Source: an uncultured Helicobacter sp. (lineage in GTDB: Bacteria; Campylobacterota; Campylobacteria; Campylobacterales; Helicobacteraceae). From it: a DNA stretch of 64,000 nt. Shown here in pieces: positions 37,195 through 46,937 of this stretch. How positions within the stretch are numbered: the stretch's first letter is position 1; every line of letters starts with the position of its first letter. Location of the stretch: assembly GCF_937893305.1 (NCBI RefSeq), contig NZ_CALBGN010000012.1, positions 184,685-248,684 of the forward strand. Direction: 5' to 3'. Position numbers and translations under genes: made by a program. Below the pieces are notes generated by a model. The model searched no databases. It saw only the letters and a program-made list of their open reading frames with translations, and was not told the DNA's origin.

Positions 37195-37560
37195 TTACTT
37201 CTTAAATTGAAATTTCTGTGCTTTTAAAAGCGTTTTTAATCTCTCCTTATGTTTGCCTTGTAAAACCAACCAAAAACCCCCATTATCCTGCTCTATGCTT
37301 CCACCACACGAGAGTTTTTTCTTCATTTCTTTTAGAATTATCTGCATTGCTTGTTTTTCTTCAAAAAAGATTCCACAACGCGTAATATCCTTGCCCCCTG
37401 CTCTTTCTTCATTTAGTGCCAGAAAATAACTCGCGCGCGCTTTAACCTCTGCACCTTTTTTGCAAACACAAGCACTCTCTAGCTCTCCGCATTTCTTACA
37501 CACACAATCTGTGCTATCGCTAAACTTCGCACCGATATTTAAAGCCTCTAATTGCACCAT
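37195..37560 (-). CDS. YciH/SUI1-like translation factor with an N-terminal cysteine cluster
   Basis: Residues about 45-121 match the bacterial SUI1/eIF1-like YciH fold: a GKDITRCGIFFEE segment, MKKKLSCGGSIEQDNGG and a final KERLKTLLKAQKFQFKK strand-helix. The N-terminus adds a probable zinc ribbon with C19, C21, C24, C31 and C33. YciH proteins bind the small ribosomal subunit and inhibit or proof-read initiation; its task here is inferred. The start overlaps the dnaE stop by 13 bases. Confidence 0.78.
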   Translation of the reverse strand: MVQLEALNIGAKFSDSTDCVCKKCGELESACVCKKGAEVKARASYFLALNEERAGGKDITRCGIFFEEKQAMQIILKEMKKKLSCGGSIEQDNGGFWLVLQGKHKERLKTLLKAQKFQFKK

Positions 37561-40500
37561 TGCAACTCACTTAATACACTTTTTATTTCACTATGTACTT
37601 TAAAGCCGCTAATAAGTTCTAGCTCTTGTGTTTGCGTCCTAAAAAGGATTCTAAGCTCTCGCTTGCCACTATGGATTAATGCAAACTCCCTAAGCTTCTG
37701 CAGGCTTTGACTCTGCGTGTTTGAATCTAGCATCACAAGTAAAGGTTCGTTAATATCAGCCTTTTCAATCACAAAATCTACCGCTTCTTTTTTGGCTTCA
37801 TCTAAAGTTAGAATCTTTTCTGCTTTTAATTTTTTAGTTTCGTTTTGTTCTTGCACTTGACATTTAATTGCTAGTGGGATTTCTTTATTTAGTGTTTCCA
37901 CCTTTGCTAGCATTTGTTCAAAAATTGTAAGTTCTATGCTACCATAGAGATCTTGAACCTTTAAGATTCCATAGCGTTTTCCGTTTTTAGAAAACTTTAC
38001 AATCACATCTTCAATAAGCCCTAAAATTAGGATTTTGCTATTTTCTGCCAAGTCTTTAATTTGATTGCTAGGCGTATAATTAATGCTCTTAAAAGATTCT
38101 TTGTAAGAATCCAAAGGATGCCCAGAAGCATAAAACCCTAAACTCTCCTTTTCAAACTCTAAAATTTCTTTTTGACTATATTCTCCTAAATCTTTCAAAT
38201 CCAACCGCACACGTGTTAGTTCTTCATCATTACCAAAAAGTGATCCTGCAGCTTCTTTTTGCGCTGCTTGTGAGAGCTTTGCTGCTTCTGTTAAATCCTC
38301 TACTTGTTCTAGCAAGGATTTGCGTGTATAGCCCATTCCATCTAATGCACCACTTTTAATAAAGGCTTCTATGGATTTTTTATTAACCTTTGCAGGCTCA
38401 ATGCGTGTTAAAAAATCTTCTAAACTCTTAAACTCACCATTTTGCTTGCGTTCTTCTAAAATAACATTAATCGCAACTTCCCCTGCTCCTTTAATTGCTC
38501 CAAGACCAAAGAGAATACAAGATTCTCCTTCAACTTCAGCAACACTAAACTCAAGATCAGATTTTTGGAGATTTGGAGGTAGCACTTTAATCCCCATTTG
38601 ATTTGCTTCTTCAATGTATTCTACAACTTTATCTGTATCGTTCTTTTCTGAAGTGAGAAGAGCTGCCATAAACTCTTTTGGATAATAAGTTTTTAAATAC
38701 GCTGTTTCAAAGGTAATCATCGCATAGGCAGCAGAATGCGATTTATTAAAGCCGTAACCTGCAAATTTTACAATAAGCTCCCAAAGCTCTTCTGCCTTTT
38801 TTCTATCAAAACCTTGTGCAACTGCTCCATCGGCAAATTTGCTTTTATTATCTGCCATAATTTGCGCGTCTTTTTTTCCCATTGCACGACGGATTAAATC
38901 TGCTCCGCCCAAAGAAAATCCACCAATTCTTTGCACGATTTGCATAACCTGCTCTTGATACACAATCGTCCCGTAAGTTGGACGCAAAATAGGTTCTAGT
39001 TCATCAAACATATACACAATCGGTTCTTTCCCGTGTTTTCTATTGATAAAATCATCAACCATTCCAGACTCTAATGGTCCCGGACGTCCTAAAGCAATCG
39101 TTGCAATAATATCTTCAAAGGTGCTTGGACGCATTCTTTTATTAATTCCTTGAAACATACTAGATTCTATTTGAAAAACCCCTAGTGTGTTTCCACTTTG
39201 CAAGGTTTCATAAACTTTTTTATCATTGACATCAATATTTAAAAAATCAATGCGATTTCCACTGCGTTTTTCAATTAATTTTAAAGCATCATCAATAACA
39301 GTGAGTGTTTTTAAGCCCAAAAAGTCAAATTTAATTAAATCCACATCTTCAAGATATTTCATGGAATATTGCGTAGCAATGATTCCATCGCGTTGTGAGC
39401 GATACAAAGGAGCTTTATGCCATAATTCTTGCGTAGAATCAATCACAACAGCAGCTGCGTGAGTTCCGGGATTTCTCTTTGTGCCTTCCAAAATTAATGC
39501 GAATTCCCAAACTTTTTTTGCCAAAGAATCCTTTGAAATAAGCTCTGCAATCTTTGGTTCTTTGTTAAACGCATCTTCAAGTGTGATTTCAAGCTCTTTT
39601 GGTATGAGTTTTGCAAAAGCATCTGCATCATTATAAGGCATTCCCATAACACGCGCAACATCTCTAATCACTGCCTTTGCTTTCATCATACCAAAGGTAA
39701 TAACTTGCGCAACATTGTGTCTGCCATATTTTTCTGTTACATAATCTAAAATCTCTCCGCGCCTGCTTTGACAAAAATCCATATCAATATCTGGCATACT
39801 TACGCGTTCAGGATTCAAAAAGCGTTCAAAAAGTAAATTATATTTTAAAGGATCAATATTTGTAATCTCCAAGCAAAATGCAACCAAACTTCCAGCAGCA
39901 CTTCCACGCCCCGGACCTACTGGGATACCGCGTTCTTTTGCTGCACGCACAAAATCCCAAACAATCAACATATAACCCGGAAACTTCATAGAATTAATAA
40001 TCTCTATTTCTCTTTCTAAGCGTTCTAAATATTGTGTGTGCTGTTCTTGTGGCACATTTAAAAGGCGTTTTTTTAATCCTTCTTTGCATTTATACGCAAA
40101 ATACTCACTATCTTGCGTGAAATTTAATCCTTCTGCTTTAGCATATTCTTGTGTAAATTTAAAACTAGGCGGCGTTGGATCTCCTAAATGTAGTTCTAAA
40201 TTGCATTTATTAGCAATTTCTTGTGTATGCTCTAATGCTTCAGGTAAATCTGCATAGAGTTCTGCCATTTGTTCTGGAGTTTTAATATAAAACTCCTGCA
40301 CAGTGTGGCGCATACGATTTGGATCATTAAAGTCCTTTCCAAACCCAATACAAAAAGCAACTTCTTGCGCCGTAGAGTCGCTTTGTTTTGTGTAGTGCGT
40401 ATCATTTGTGGCAATGATTTTAATCCCTGTTTCTTTGGATAGCTTTAAGAGTTGATTATCAATAAATTGCTGCTCCTCAATGCCGTGGCGCATAAGCTCT

Positions 40501-41039
40501 AAATAAAAATCCTCCCCAAAGATTTCTTTGTATTCTAGAGCAACTTCTTTTGCTCTTTCGTAACCCTTGCGCCCTTTATTATCATCTTTTTTTATATTTA
40601 AATGCCACTGCACTTCACCATTTAAACACGCACTACTACAAATTAATCCTGTGCTATGCTCTCTTAGCATTTTTTTACTAATGCGCGGCTTCATATGAAA
40701 TCCATACAAACACGCTTGAGAGCTTAGATACATTAAGTTTTTATAACCCTCTAAATTCTTTGCATACAAGCATAAATGAAATCTTTGATTGCTTTTATCG
40801 CTGATTTCTTCTGCATTATGCAAATACGCTTCCATACCCAAAATGGGCTTGATACCTTCTGCTTTCATTGCCTTATAAAACTCAATAGCTCCAAACATAT
40901 TGCCGTGATCTGTTAGAGCAACACTATCCATTCCATATTCTTTAATCTTTTTAGCAAGCACTTTGATTTTGTTTAAGCCATCAAGCAAAGAATATTCAGT
41001 GTGCAAGTGCAAATGTGTAAATTTAGGTGTTTGACTCAT
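37548..41039 (-). CDS. dnaE: DNA polymerase III alpha subunit
   Basis: DnaE is the replicative polymerase. The 1163-residue protein starts with the PHP domain (HLHLHTEYSLLDG; ALTDHGNMFG). Its polymerase core includes GPGRGSAAGSLV and MPDIDMDF with the catalytic aspartates, followed by the (HhH)2 and OB-fold parts. Length matches the DnaE1 type. A GTG one codon upstream is in frame, but ATG at 41039 fits the AAAAGG RBS better. Confidence 0.97.
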   Translation of the reverse strand: MSQTPKFTHLHLHTEYSLLDGLNKIKVLAKKIKEYGMDSVALTDHGNMFGAIEFYKAMKAEGIKPILGMEAYLHNAEEISDKSNQRFHLCLYAKNLEGYKNLMYLSSQACLYGFHMKPRISKKMLREHSTGLICSSACLNGEVQWHLNIKKDDNKGRKGYERAKEVALEYKEIFGEDFYLELMRHGIEEQQFIDNQLLKLSKETGIKIIATNDTHYTKQSDSTAQEVAFCIGFGKDFNDPNRMRHTVQEFYIKTPEQMAELYADLPEALEHTQEIANKCNLELHLGDPTPPSFKFTQEYAKAEGLNFTQDSEYFAYKCKEGLKKRLLNVPQEQHTQYLERLEREIEIINSMKFPGYMLIVWDFVRAAKERGIPVGPGRGSAAGSLVAFCLEITNIDPLKYNLLFERFLNPERVSMPDIDMDFCQSRRGEILDYVTEKYGRHNVAQVITFGMMKAKAVIRDVARVMGMPYNDADAFAKLIPKELEITLEDAFNKEPKIAELISKDSLAKKVWEFALILEGTKRNPGTHAAAVVIDSTQELWHKAPLYRSQRDGIIATQYSMKYLEDVDLIKFDFLGLKTLTVIDDALKLIEKRSGNRIDFLNIDVNDKKVYETLQSGNTLGVFQIESSMFQGINKRMRPSTFEDIIATIALGRPGPLESGMVDDFINRKHGKEPIVYMFDELEPILRPTYGTIVYQEQVMQIVQRIGGFSLGGADLIRRAMGKKDAQIMADNKSKFADGAVAQGFDRKKAEELWELIVKFAGYGFNKSHSAAYAMITFETAYLKTYYPKEFMAALLTSEKNDTDKVVEYIEEANQMGIKVLPPNLQKSDLEFSVAEVEGESCILFGLGAIKGAGEVAINVILEERKQNGEFKSLEDFLTRIEPAKVNKKSIEAFIKSGALDGMGYTRKSLLEQVEDLTEAAKLSQAAQKEAAGSLFGNDEELTRVRLDLKDLGEYSQKEILEFEKESLGFYASGHPLDSYKESFKSINYTPSNQIKDLAENSKILILGLIEDVIVKFSKNGKRYGILKVQDLYGSIELTIFEQMLAKVETLNKEIPLAIKCQVQEQNETKKLKAEKILTLDEAKKEAVDFVIEKADINEPLLVMLDSNTQSQSLQKLREFALIHSGKRELRILFRTQTQELELISGFKVHSEIKSVLSELQWCN

Positions 41040-41066
41040 CACAAAGCCTTTTAAAAATTTTATGCA

Positions 41067-41072
41067 ATTCTA
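41067..41072 (-). promoter_or_regulatory. -10 box TAGAAT for dnaE
   Basis: The minus strand reads AGCTAGAATTGC 27 bases before the dnaE ATG. Confidence 0.5.
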
Positions 41073-41117
41073 GCTATTCCTTACTAACAGAATCATAAGA
41101 AAATTGTATTTTTAAAT

Positions 41118-43769
41118 TTAAGGGCACAATACTTTTAGTTCTTGTGTGATTTTCTCTAATTTTTCTTGCTGTTCTATTAGTGCATTTTGGTTTGTTTGCA
41201 ACACTTCTTTTGGCGCATTTGCCACAAATTTTTCATTATTTAGCATTTTTTGCAGTTTGTCAATTTCTATTTGTGCCTTTTGCGCTTGTTTTTCTAAACG
41301 CGCAATGATGGGAGATAAATCAACATCTGCAATTGGCAAATACGATTCTAACTTCTCTGTAATATCTACAATACAATTTGGAATCTTTTTTGACACAATT
41401 TCTAAAGACTCTACTTTTGCAAGCTTACACACATAGTTAATAAAGAGTGTGTGTAAGGTTTGTGGGATCTCCACATTAATATATGCTTTTGCAATCTTTT
41501 GATTTGCTAAATCAATCGTGGCTTTTGCACGGCGCAAAGATACAATAGAATCTACAATTTTTCCAAAAGTTGCAAAATTCTCCGCATTTGTATAGCTAAA
41601 ATTCGGATAAGGACGCACCATAATAGAACCACTTTGCTCTAACGCTGTGCCATCAAGTCTATGCCATAAATAATCACTAATAAAAGGCATATAAGGGTGC
41701 AATAAAAGCAAAGATTCCTTAAACACAGCACCAAGTTCAACAATGGAATCCTTATCTGCTTTGCTAAGCTCAATCCCCCAATCACAAAATTCATTCCACA
41801 AAAAGCGATAAAGTGCATTTGCTCCATCATTAAAACGATAGGATTCTAAATGCTCACGCACTTCTTGGATCACCTGACTTAATAATTCAACAAAATATTG
41901 CCCAAGCGGAGTTTTTGGCGCACCAAGTTCGCTTAGATTTGGAAATTTTTCAGCATTTAAAAGTAAAAAGTTTGTCGCATTATAAAGCTTATTTGTGAAG
42001 TTTTTGGACACTTCCATTTGTTTAGAAGAGAGCTTGACATCACGTCCTTGCGCACAAAGAATTGCTAGAGTAAAGCGCAAAACATCTGCGCTATATTCTT
42101 CAATTTTTTCTAAAGGATCTACAACATTACCCTTAGATTTACTCATTTTGTTGCCAAACTCATCACGCACAAGCGCGTGAAGATAAATATCTGGATAAGG
42201 CAACTCCTCTAATAAATGCTCTCCCATCATCAGCATTCTAGCCACCCAAAAAAACAAAATATCAAATCCTGTAATCAAAAGTGAGTTTGGATAAAACTCC
42301 TGCATATCATCTAGATTCCATAATTCCCCTTTCCCAAACTCTCCATTTGCGTAACCAAGCGTTGAAAAGGGCCACAATGCAGAACTAAACCAAGTATCAA
42401 GCACATCAGGATCTTGTGTAATCTTATCACTTTGGCAATGCTTACACGCTTTTGGGGTCTCCACACTTGCAAATTGCCCCCTACAACTCTCACAATAAAA
42501 CACTGGGATTTGATGTCCCCACCAAAGCTGTCTTGAAATACACCAATCACGCAATTCACGCATCCAAGCATTGTAGTTATTCTTCCATTGTTGTGGATAA
42601 AAATTACTCACATTTGCATTAATCTTGTCAATTGCGCCTTGCGCTACTTCTTTTTTCAAAAACCACTGCTTAGAAATATAAGGCTCTACAACATTTCCAC
42701 AGCGATAGCAATGCCCAACTTGATTCTTATAATCTTCAATCTTCTCTATAAACCCAAGCTTCTCTAGCTTTTCTACAATGCTCTTTCTTGCTTCTAATCG
42801 TTCTAATCCAGCAAATTCTCCTGCATTTTCATTTAGGATTCCATATTTATCAAAAATTACAATTTGCTCCAAACTATGATGCTTCCCTACTTCATAGTCA
42901 TTAACATCGTGCGCTGGCGTTACTTTAACCGCGCCTGTTCCAAACTCCATATCCACTTGCAAATCTGCAATAATAGGAATCTTGCGTCCAAGCAAAGGCA
43001 AAATCACGCGTTTCCCAAGATAATGTTTAAAACGTTCATCTTGTGGATTTACCATTACTGCAGTATCACCGAAGTAAGTTTCTGGTCGTGTTGTAGCAAC
43101 TACAATATAATCCTTGCTATCTTCTAAAAAATAACGGAGATAATAAAGCTTCCCATTGTTTTCTTTGTATTCCACTTCAATATCAGATAGTGCGCCATCG
43201 TGCGTGCACCAATTTACTAAATATTCCCCTTGGATAATTAGCCCCTCATCATAAAGTCTTACAAAGGCTTCTTTTACGGCATTTTGCAAGCCTTGATCCA
43301 TTGTAAAGCGTGTCCTACTCCAAGCAGGAGAACTTCCTAGTTTTCGCATTTGATTTAAAATCATTCCTCCACTTTTCTCTTTCCACTCCCACACCTTTTT
43401 TACAAAAGCTTCACGCCCTAAATCTTCTTTTTGGATTCCATCTTTTAAAAGTTGCTTTTCTACAACATTTTGTGTTGCAATCCCTGCGTGATCTAATCCG
43501 GGCTGCCATAGCGTCTTATAGCCATCCATTCTTTTAAACCGAGTGATCACATCAATAAGTGTATGATTTAAAGCGTGTCCAATATGCAAACTCCCTGTAA
43601 CATTTGGTGGCGGAAGCATAATGCAAAAGTTTTTGCCACTCTTTTGGATTGCTTTATTACCATTAATCTCAAAATATCCCGCCTTCTCGCAGAAATCATA
43701 ATATTGCGATTCTACTTCTTTTGGATTATAGGTGTTTGTTGTTTTTTGCGAAGATTCTATTTTTTGCAT
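41118..43769 (-). CDS. valS: Valyl-tRNA synthetase
   Basis: ValRS charges tRNA-Val. The 883-residue class I enzyme has the HIGH motif in TGSLHIGHALNH, KMSKS in FGNKMSKSKGN and a zinc-binding CESCRGQF..CKHC pair. The C-terminal coiled coil is the usual ValRS tRNA-binding arm (IARLEKQAQKAQIEIDKLQK). I start it at 43769, with RBS AAAGG seven bases upstream, rather than at the in-frame ATG at 43802. It is divergent from fliW. Confidence 0.97.
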   Translation of the reverse strand: MQKIESSQKTTNTYNPKEVESQYYDFCEKAGYFEINGNKAIQKSGKNFCIMLPPPNVTGSLHIGHALNHTLIDVITRFKRMDGYKTLWQPGLDHAGIATQNVVEKQLLKDGIQKEDLGREAFVKKVWEWKEKSGGMILNQMRKLGSSPAWSRTRFTMDQGLQNAVKEAFVRLYDEGLIIQGEYLVNWCTHDGALSDIEVEYKENNGKLYYLRYFLEDSKDYIVVATTRPETYFGDTAVMVNPQDERFKHYLGKRVILPLLGRKIPIIADLQVDMEFGTGAVKVTPAHDVNDYEVGKHHSLEQIVIFDKYGILNENAGEFAGLERLEARKSIVEKLEKLGFIEKIEDYKNQVGHCYRCGNVVEPYISKQWFLKKEVAQGAIDKINANVSNFYPQQWKNNYNAWMRELRDWCISRQLWWGHQIPVFYCESCRGQFASVETPKACKHCQSDKITQDPDVLDTWFSSALWPFSTLGYANGEFGKGELWNLDDMQEFYPNSLLITGFDILFFWVARMLMMGEHLLEELPYPDIYLHALVRDEFGNKMSKSKGNVVDPLEKIEEYSADVLRFTLAILCAQGRDVKLSSKQMEVSKNFTNKLYNATNFLLLNAEKFPNLSELGAPKTPLGQYFVELLSQVIQEVREHLESYRFNDGANALYRFLWNEFCDWGIELSKADKDSIVELGAVFKESLLLLHPYMPFISDYLWHRLDGTALEQSGSIMVRPYPNFSYTNAENFATFGKIVDSIVSLRRAKATIDLANQKIAKAYINVEIPQTLHTLFINYVCKLAKVESLEIVSKKIPNCIVDITEKLESYLPIADVDLSPIIARLEKQAQKAQIEIDKLQKMLNNEKFVANAPKEVLQTNQNALIEQQEKLEKITQELKVLCP

Positions 43770-43937
43770 AAAAGACCTTTTGTTTAGCAAACTTTTTAGC
43801 ACATTTTATAAAACTGGAATAGTTTTTGCTGATTTGCCAAGTATGAATTTAATTTCAGAATTCTACCAAAGATTCTTTAAAATCTATTTTTCTTAAGGAA
43901 AAGCATAAAATAGGCTTTAAAGTCAAAAATTTTATGG

Positions 43938-43943
43938 TAGAAT
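43938..43943 (+). promoter_or_regulatory. -10 box TAGAAT for fliW
   Basis: GGTAGAATTAAATC lies 32 bases before the fliW ATG. It rules out the upstream in-frame start at 43934, which would precede the transcript start. Confidence 0.55.
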
Positions 43944-43975
43944 TAAATCAAACCAAATTAGGCAAGGAGTGTGTT

Positions 43976-44365
43976 ATGAAAAGCGAAAAGTTTCAAGTAA
44001 AATCCCCAATTTTAGGGTTTGACAATGCAAATGAAGTGAGTTTTGCAGAGGTTGATGATGGTGCATTAGCGTTTTTATCAATGGATAATGGAGCAGAATT
44101 ATTACTGATTAACCCTTACAAAGTGCGCGAATATTCTTTTGAAGTACCAACAGCAGTTCAAACACTACTAGATATGAAATCTAACTCTAATGTAAAGGTT
44201 TTTTGTGTGTTTGTGCGTGAAAAAGAAGCAGAAGTGCGCATTAATTTCTTAGCACCAATTATTCTAAACTTTGATAACAACACGCTTGCGCAAGTTGTGT
44301 TAAATGCAAAAGATTATCCAAACTTTGGCGTAGCAGAATCCATTAAAAACTACATTAAAGCATAA
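43976..44365 (+). CDS. fliW: Flagellar assembly factor FliW
   Basis: FliW binds flagellin and antagonises the translational repressor CsrA, linking filament growth to flagellin synthesis. The 129-residue protein has the family core: KSPILGFDNANEVSFAEVDD, LLLINPYKVREYSFEVP and a C-terminal INFLAPIILNFDNNTLAQVV strand region. The ATG at 43976 follows AAGGAG. H. pylori has two FliW paralogues; which one this matches is not settled. The helicase gene starts 6 bases after it. Confidence 0.93.
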   Translation: MKSEKFQVKSPILGFDNANEVSFAEVDDGALAFLSMDNGAELLLINPYKVREYSFEVPTAVQTLLDMKSNSNVKVFCVFVREKEAEVRINFLAPIILNFDNNTLAQVVLNAKDYPNFGVAESIKNYIKA

Positions 44366-44370
44366 TTTGA

Positions 44371-46407
44371 TTGCCCTTATCCAATCTTAACTCTCAACAA
44401 AAAGAAGCCTGTCAAGCTTCAAGCGGACGCAATCTAGTTATCGCTTCAGCTGGCACAGGCAAGACTTCTACAATCGTAGGGCGCATCTCTTTTTTGCTCC
44501 AAAATGGAATCTTACCTAATGAGATTCTTCTTTTGACATTTACAAACAAAGCTGCTTCAGAAATGCTCTCACGCCTTAGTGTGAAGTTTGATACAAAAAT
44601 CGTCAAAGCCATTGAAGCTGGCACCTTTCACGCTGTTGCTTATCGGTATTTAAAGGCAAAGGATTCTGTAATTTTAAAACAACCAAGAGAGCTTAAAGTG
44701 CTATTTAAAAGCCTTTATGATAGGCGTGTGTTTTTAAATCGCCAAGAAAACACCCCATACAATGCAAACTATCTATACGACTTGTTTTCTCTTTATTTTA
44801 ATGCGACAATTTCTGAAGATTTTTCAAAATGGCTAGAGCGCAAAAACCCTCAGCAATTAGAATATGCAGAGATTTACTTAGATGTTTGGGAAGAGTTTAA
44901 AGCCCTAAAGCAGGAATATCGTTATGTAGATTACAATGATTTACTATTAAATTACAAAGCAAGTTTGTTAGAAAATATGGAATCTCCTTTCAAAGAAGTG
45001 CTAGTTGATGAGTATCAAGATACAAACCCTTTGCAAGACTCTATTTTACAAGCTTTAAATCCCCCTTCTCTATTTTGCGTTGGAGATTATGATCAGAGTA
45101 TTTATGCCTTTAATGGTGCAGACATCAGCATTATAGGTAGCTTTAAAGAACGCTATGAAGATGGCAAAATTTTTAGCTTAACCAAAAATTATCGCTCCAC
45201 AGAGCCGATTTTAAACCTTGCAAATCGCGTAATTGAAAAAAATCCGCGCATTTATCCTAAAAAACTTGAAGTTGTCAAAGAAAAAAACTTTGGCAATCCA
45301 GAACTTTTAGTTTATGAAGAGCTTTTTTTGCAATATGCTGGCATTGCTAATAAAATCAAACTCTCAAATCGCCCCTATTGTGAAATTGCTGTGATTTTTA
45401 GGAACAACTCTAGTGCTGATGGTATTGAAGCTGGCTTGCGTGAAATTGGGATTCCAACTAAACGCAAAGGCGGAGTAAGTTTTTTTGATTCTAAAGAAGT
45501 GGTGTATATGCTAAACCTTTGCACATTGCTTTTTAATCCAAAGGATATGATGGCTTTTATCCACACTTTAAGCCACGCAAAAGGAATTGGAAATGCCGTT
45601 GCAAAGGATATTTATGAAGCATTATTGCTACTAGGAAATGGGGATTTAAAACAAGGGATTTTACAGCCTGATAAAACCATCAAAGAACCCTTTAAAAAAG
45701 GAATCCAAAACACACAATTAGGGCTTTTTGATGATTTTTTAGAGTTTAGCAGCACTGCAAGATTTCATACATTGCCCTTAGAAGAGGACTTTAAAAACAA
45801 TGCAATTTTAAGCCACCCAAAAATTACTAAAGATGGTGCGGAGTTCTTAAATGCACTATATTGCTTTTTTAAATTTTTTAACGCTTATGAAAAACCCTAT
45901 GAACTCATTACAAAAATCCAAACACTGCCTATTTTTCAAATTGTTGCACAAAAACTTGCCAAAGAGCGCTCTATCACTAAAGAGGGGATTATTCTAGAAG
46001 AAAAACGACTAGAATCTTTAGAAAAAATCCATCGTAAAATGTCCCTATTAAGAGATTTAGCAACACATTATGATGAAATTGGACGCTTTTTAAATGCAAT
46101 GATTTTAGGCTCTAGCGAGATGAGCGAGGGAGAAGGCGTGCATCTTCTTAGCATTCACGCAAGCAAGGGGCTAGAATTTAGCGAAGTGTATATCGTGGAT
46201 TTAATGGAAGGAAGATTCCCCAACAAAAAACTTATGCAACAAGGAGGGAGCTTAGAAGAGGAGCGCAGATTATTTTATGTAGCAGTAACCCGCGCCAAAG
46301 AAAATCTCTATTTAAGTTATGCTAAAAAAGATCTCTTAAAAAACATCTCTTATGAAGGATCAATTTTTCTCTATGAAGCAGGACTCCTAAAGAATCGTTT
46401 AGATTGA
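44371..46407 (+). CDS. UvrD/Rep/PcrA-type 3'-5' DNA helicase
   Basis: This is a superfamily 1 helicase, probably acting in repair or replication restart. The 678-residue protein has Walker A ASAGTGKTS at 25-33, Walker B VDEYQDTN, motif III QSIYAFNGAD and motifs V/VI (IHASKGLEFSEVYIVDL; EEERRLFYVAVTRAKENL). It starts with TTG and no strong RBS, so translation is probably coupled to fliW. The symbol could be uvrD, pcrA or rep. Confidence 0.92.
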   Translation: MPLSNLNSQQKEACQASSGRNLVIASAGTGKTSTIVGRISFLLQNGILPNEILLLTFTNKAASEMLSRLSVKFDTKIVKAIEAGTFHAVAYRYLKAKDSVILKQPRELKVLFKSLYDRRVFLNRQENTPYNANYLYDLFSLYFNATISEDFSKWLERKNPQQLEYAEIYLDVWEEFKALKQEYRYVDYNDLLLNYKASLLENMESPFKEVLVDEYQDTNPLQDSILQALNPPSLFCVGDYDQSIYAFNGADISIIGSFKERYEDGKIFSLTKNYRSTEPILNLANRVIEKNPRIYPKKLEVVKEKNFGNPELLVYEELFLQYAGIANKIKLSNRPYCEIAVIFRNNSSADGIEAGLREIGIPTKRKGGVSFFDSKEVVYMLNLCTLLFNPKDMMAFIHTLSHAKGIGNAVAKDIYEALLLLGNGDLKQGILQPDKTIKEPFKKGIQNTQLGLFDDFLEFSSTARFHTLPLEEDFKNNAILSHPKITKDGAEFLNALYCFFKFFNAYEKPYELITKIQTLPIFQIVAQKLAKERSITKEGIILEEKRLESLEKIHRKMSLLRDLATHYDEIGRFLNAMILGSSEMSEGEGVHLLSIHASKGLEFSEVYIVDLMEGRFPNKKLMQQGGSLEEERRLFYVAVTRAKENLYLSYAKKDLLKNISYEGSIFLYEAGLLKNRLD

Positions 46408-46516
46408 TTTAGATTTTAAATTTTCTAACAAATCTTGACACAAGAAACTTTACAACTAAACATTACAGAATTCTACATTAATGAAGAGAGATAATTTGCA
46501 AGACATAAACATAGAA

Positions 46517-46542
46517 AAAAAGATTCCAAATGGAATCTTTTT
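46517..46542. terminator. Bidirectional terminator between the helicase gene and rpsU
   Basis: AAAAAGATTCCA and TGGAATCTTTTT form a perfect 12-bp stem with a 2-base loop, flanked by A- and T-runs. It lies between convergent genes and can serve both. Confidence 0.7.
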
Positions 46543-46545
46543 ATA

Positions 46546-46758
46546 TTAGAGCCTTGATTCGTAGCGTCTAAGCATATATAAGCGCTTAAGCATTTTCTTG
46601 CGTGCGCTGATTTTTTGCTTCTTACGCTTTTCAGTTTTTGGTTCAAAAAATCTTCTTGCGCGACTTTCAGTTACAACAAGGTTTCTATCTGCTTGTTTTT
46701 TAAACTTTCTGTATGCATCATCAAAAGATTCGTTTTCCCTAACTTTAATACCGGGCAT
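46546..46758 (-). CDS. rpsU: 30S ribosomal protein S21
   Basis: S21 is a small basic protein of the 30S subunit needed for initiation. The 70-residue product has the S21 pattern MPGIKVRENESFDDAYRKFK, ARRFFEPKTEKRKK and a basic tail. The upstream GGTGGTGA gives a strong Shine-Dalgarno match. It is followed by the perfect hairpin at 46517-46542. Confidence 0.96.
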   Translation of the reverse strand: MPGIKVRENESFDDAYRKFKKQADRNLVVTESRARRFFEPKTEKRKKQKISARKKMLKRLYMLRRYESRL

Positions 46759-46810
46759 CTAAATCACCACCTTCGTGTAAAATTTATAGCTTCAAAAATT
46801 AAAGCATGTA

Positions 46811-46816
46811 ATTCTA
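46811..46816 (-). promoter_or_regulatory. Extended -10 box TGCTAGAAT for rpsU
   Basis: The minus strand reads ATGCTAGAATTACATGC 53 bases before the rpsU ATG. Confidence 0.6.
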
Positions 46817-46937
46817 GCATAAACAAATAAAAATGTGAAAAAATCACGCTATAAATGCAAAAATTTTATATTTTTGCTACTTTTTACCCTTATTGCGCTA
46901 GTATTGTGGCAAAATTTTGTCTTTTCAAGGAGTTTCG

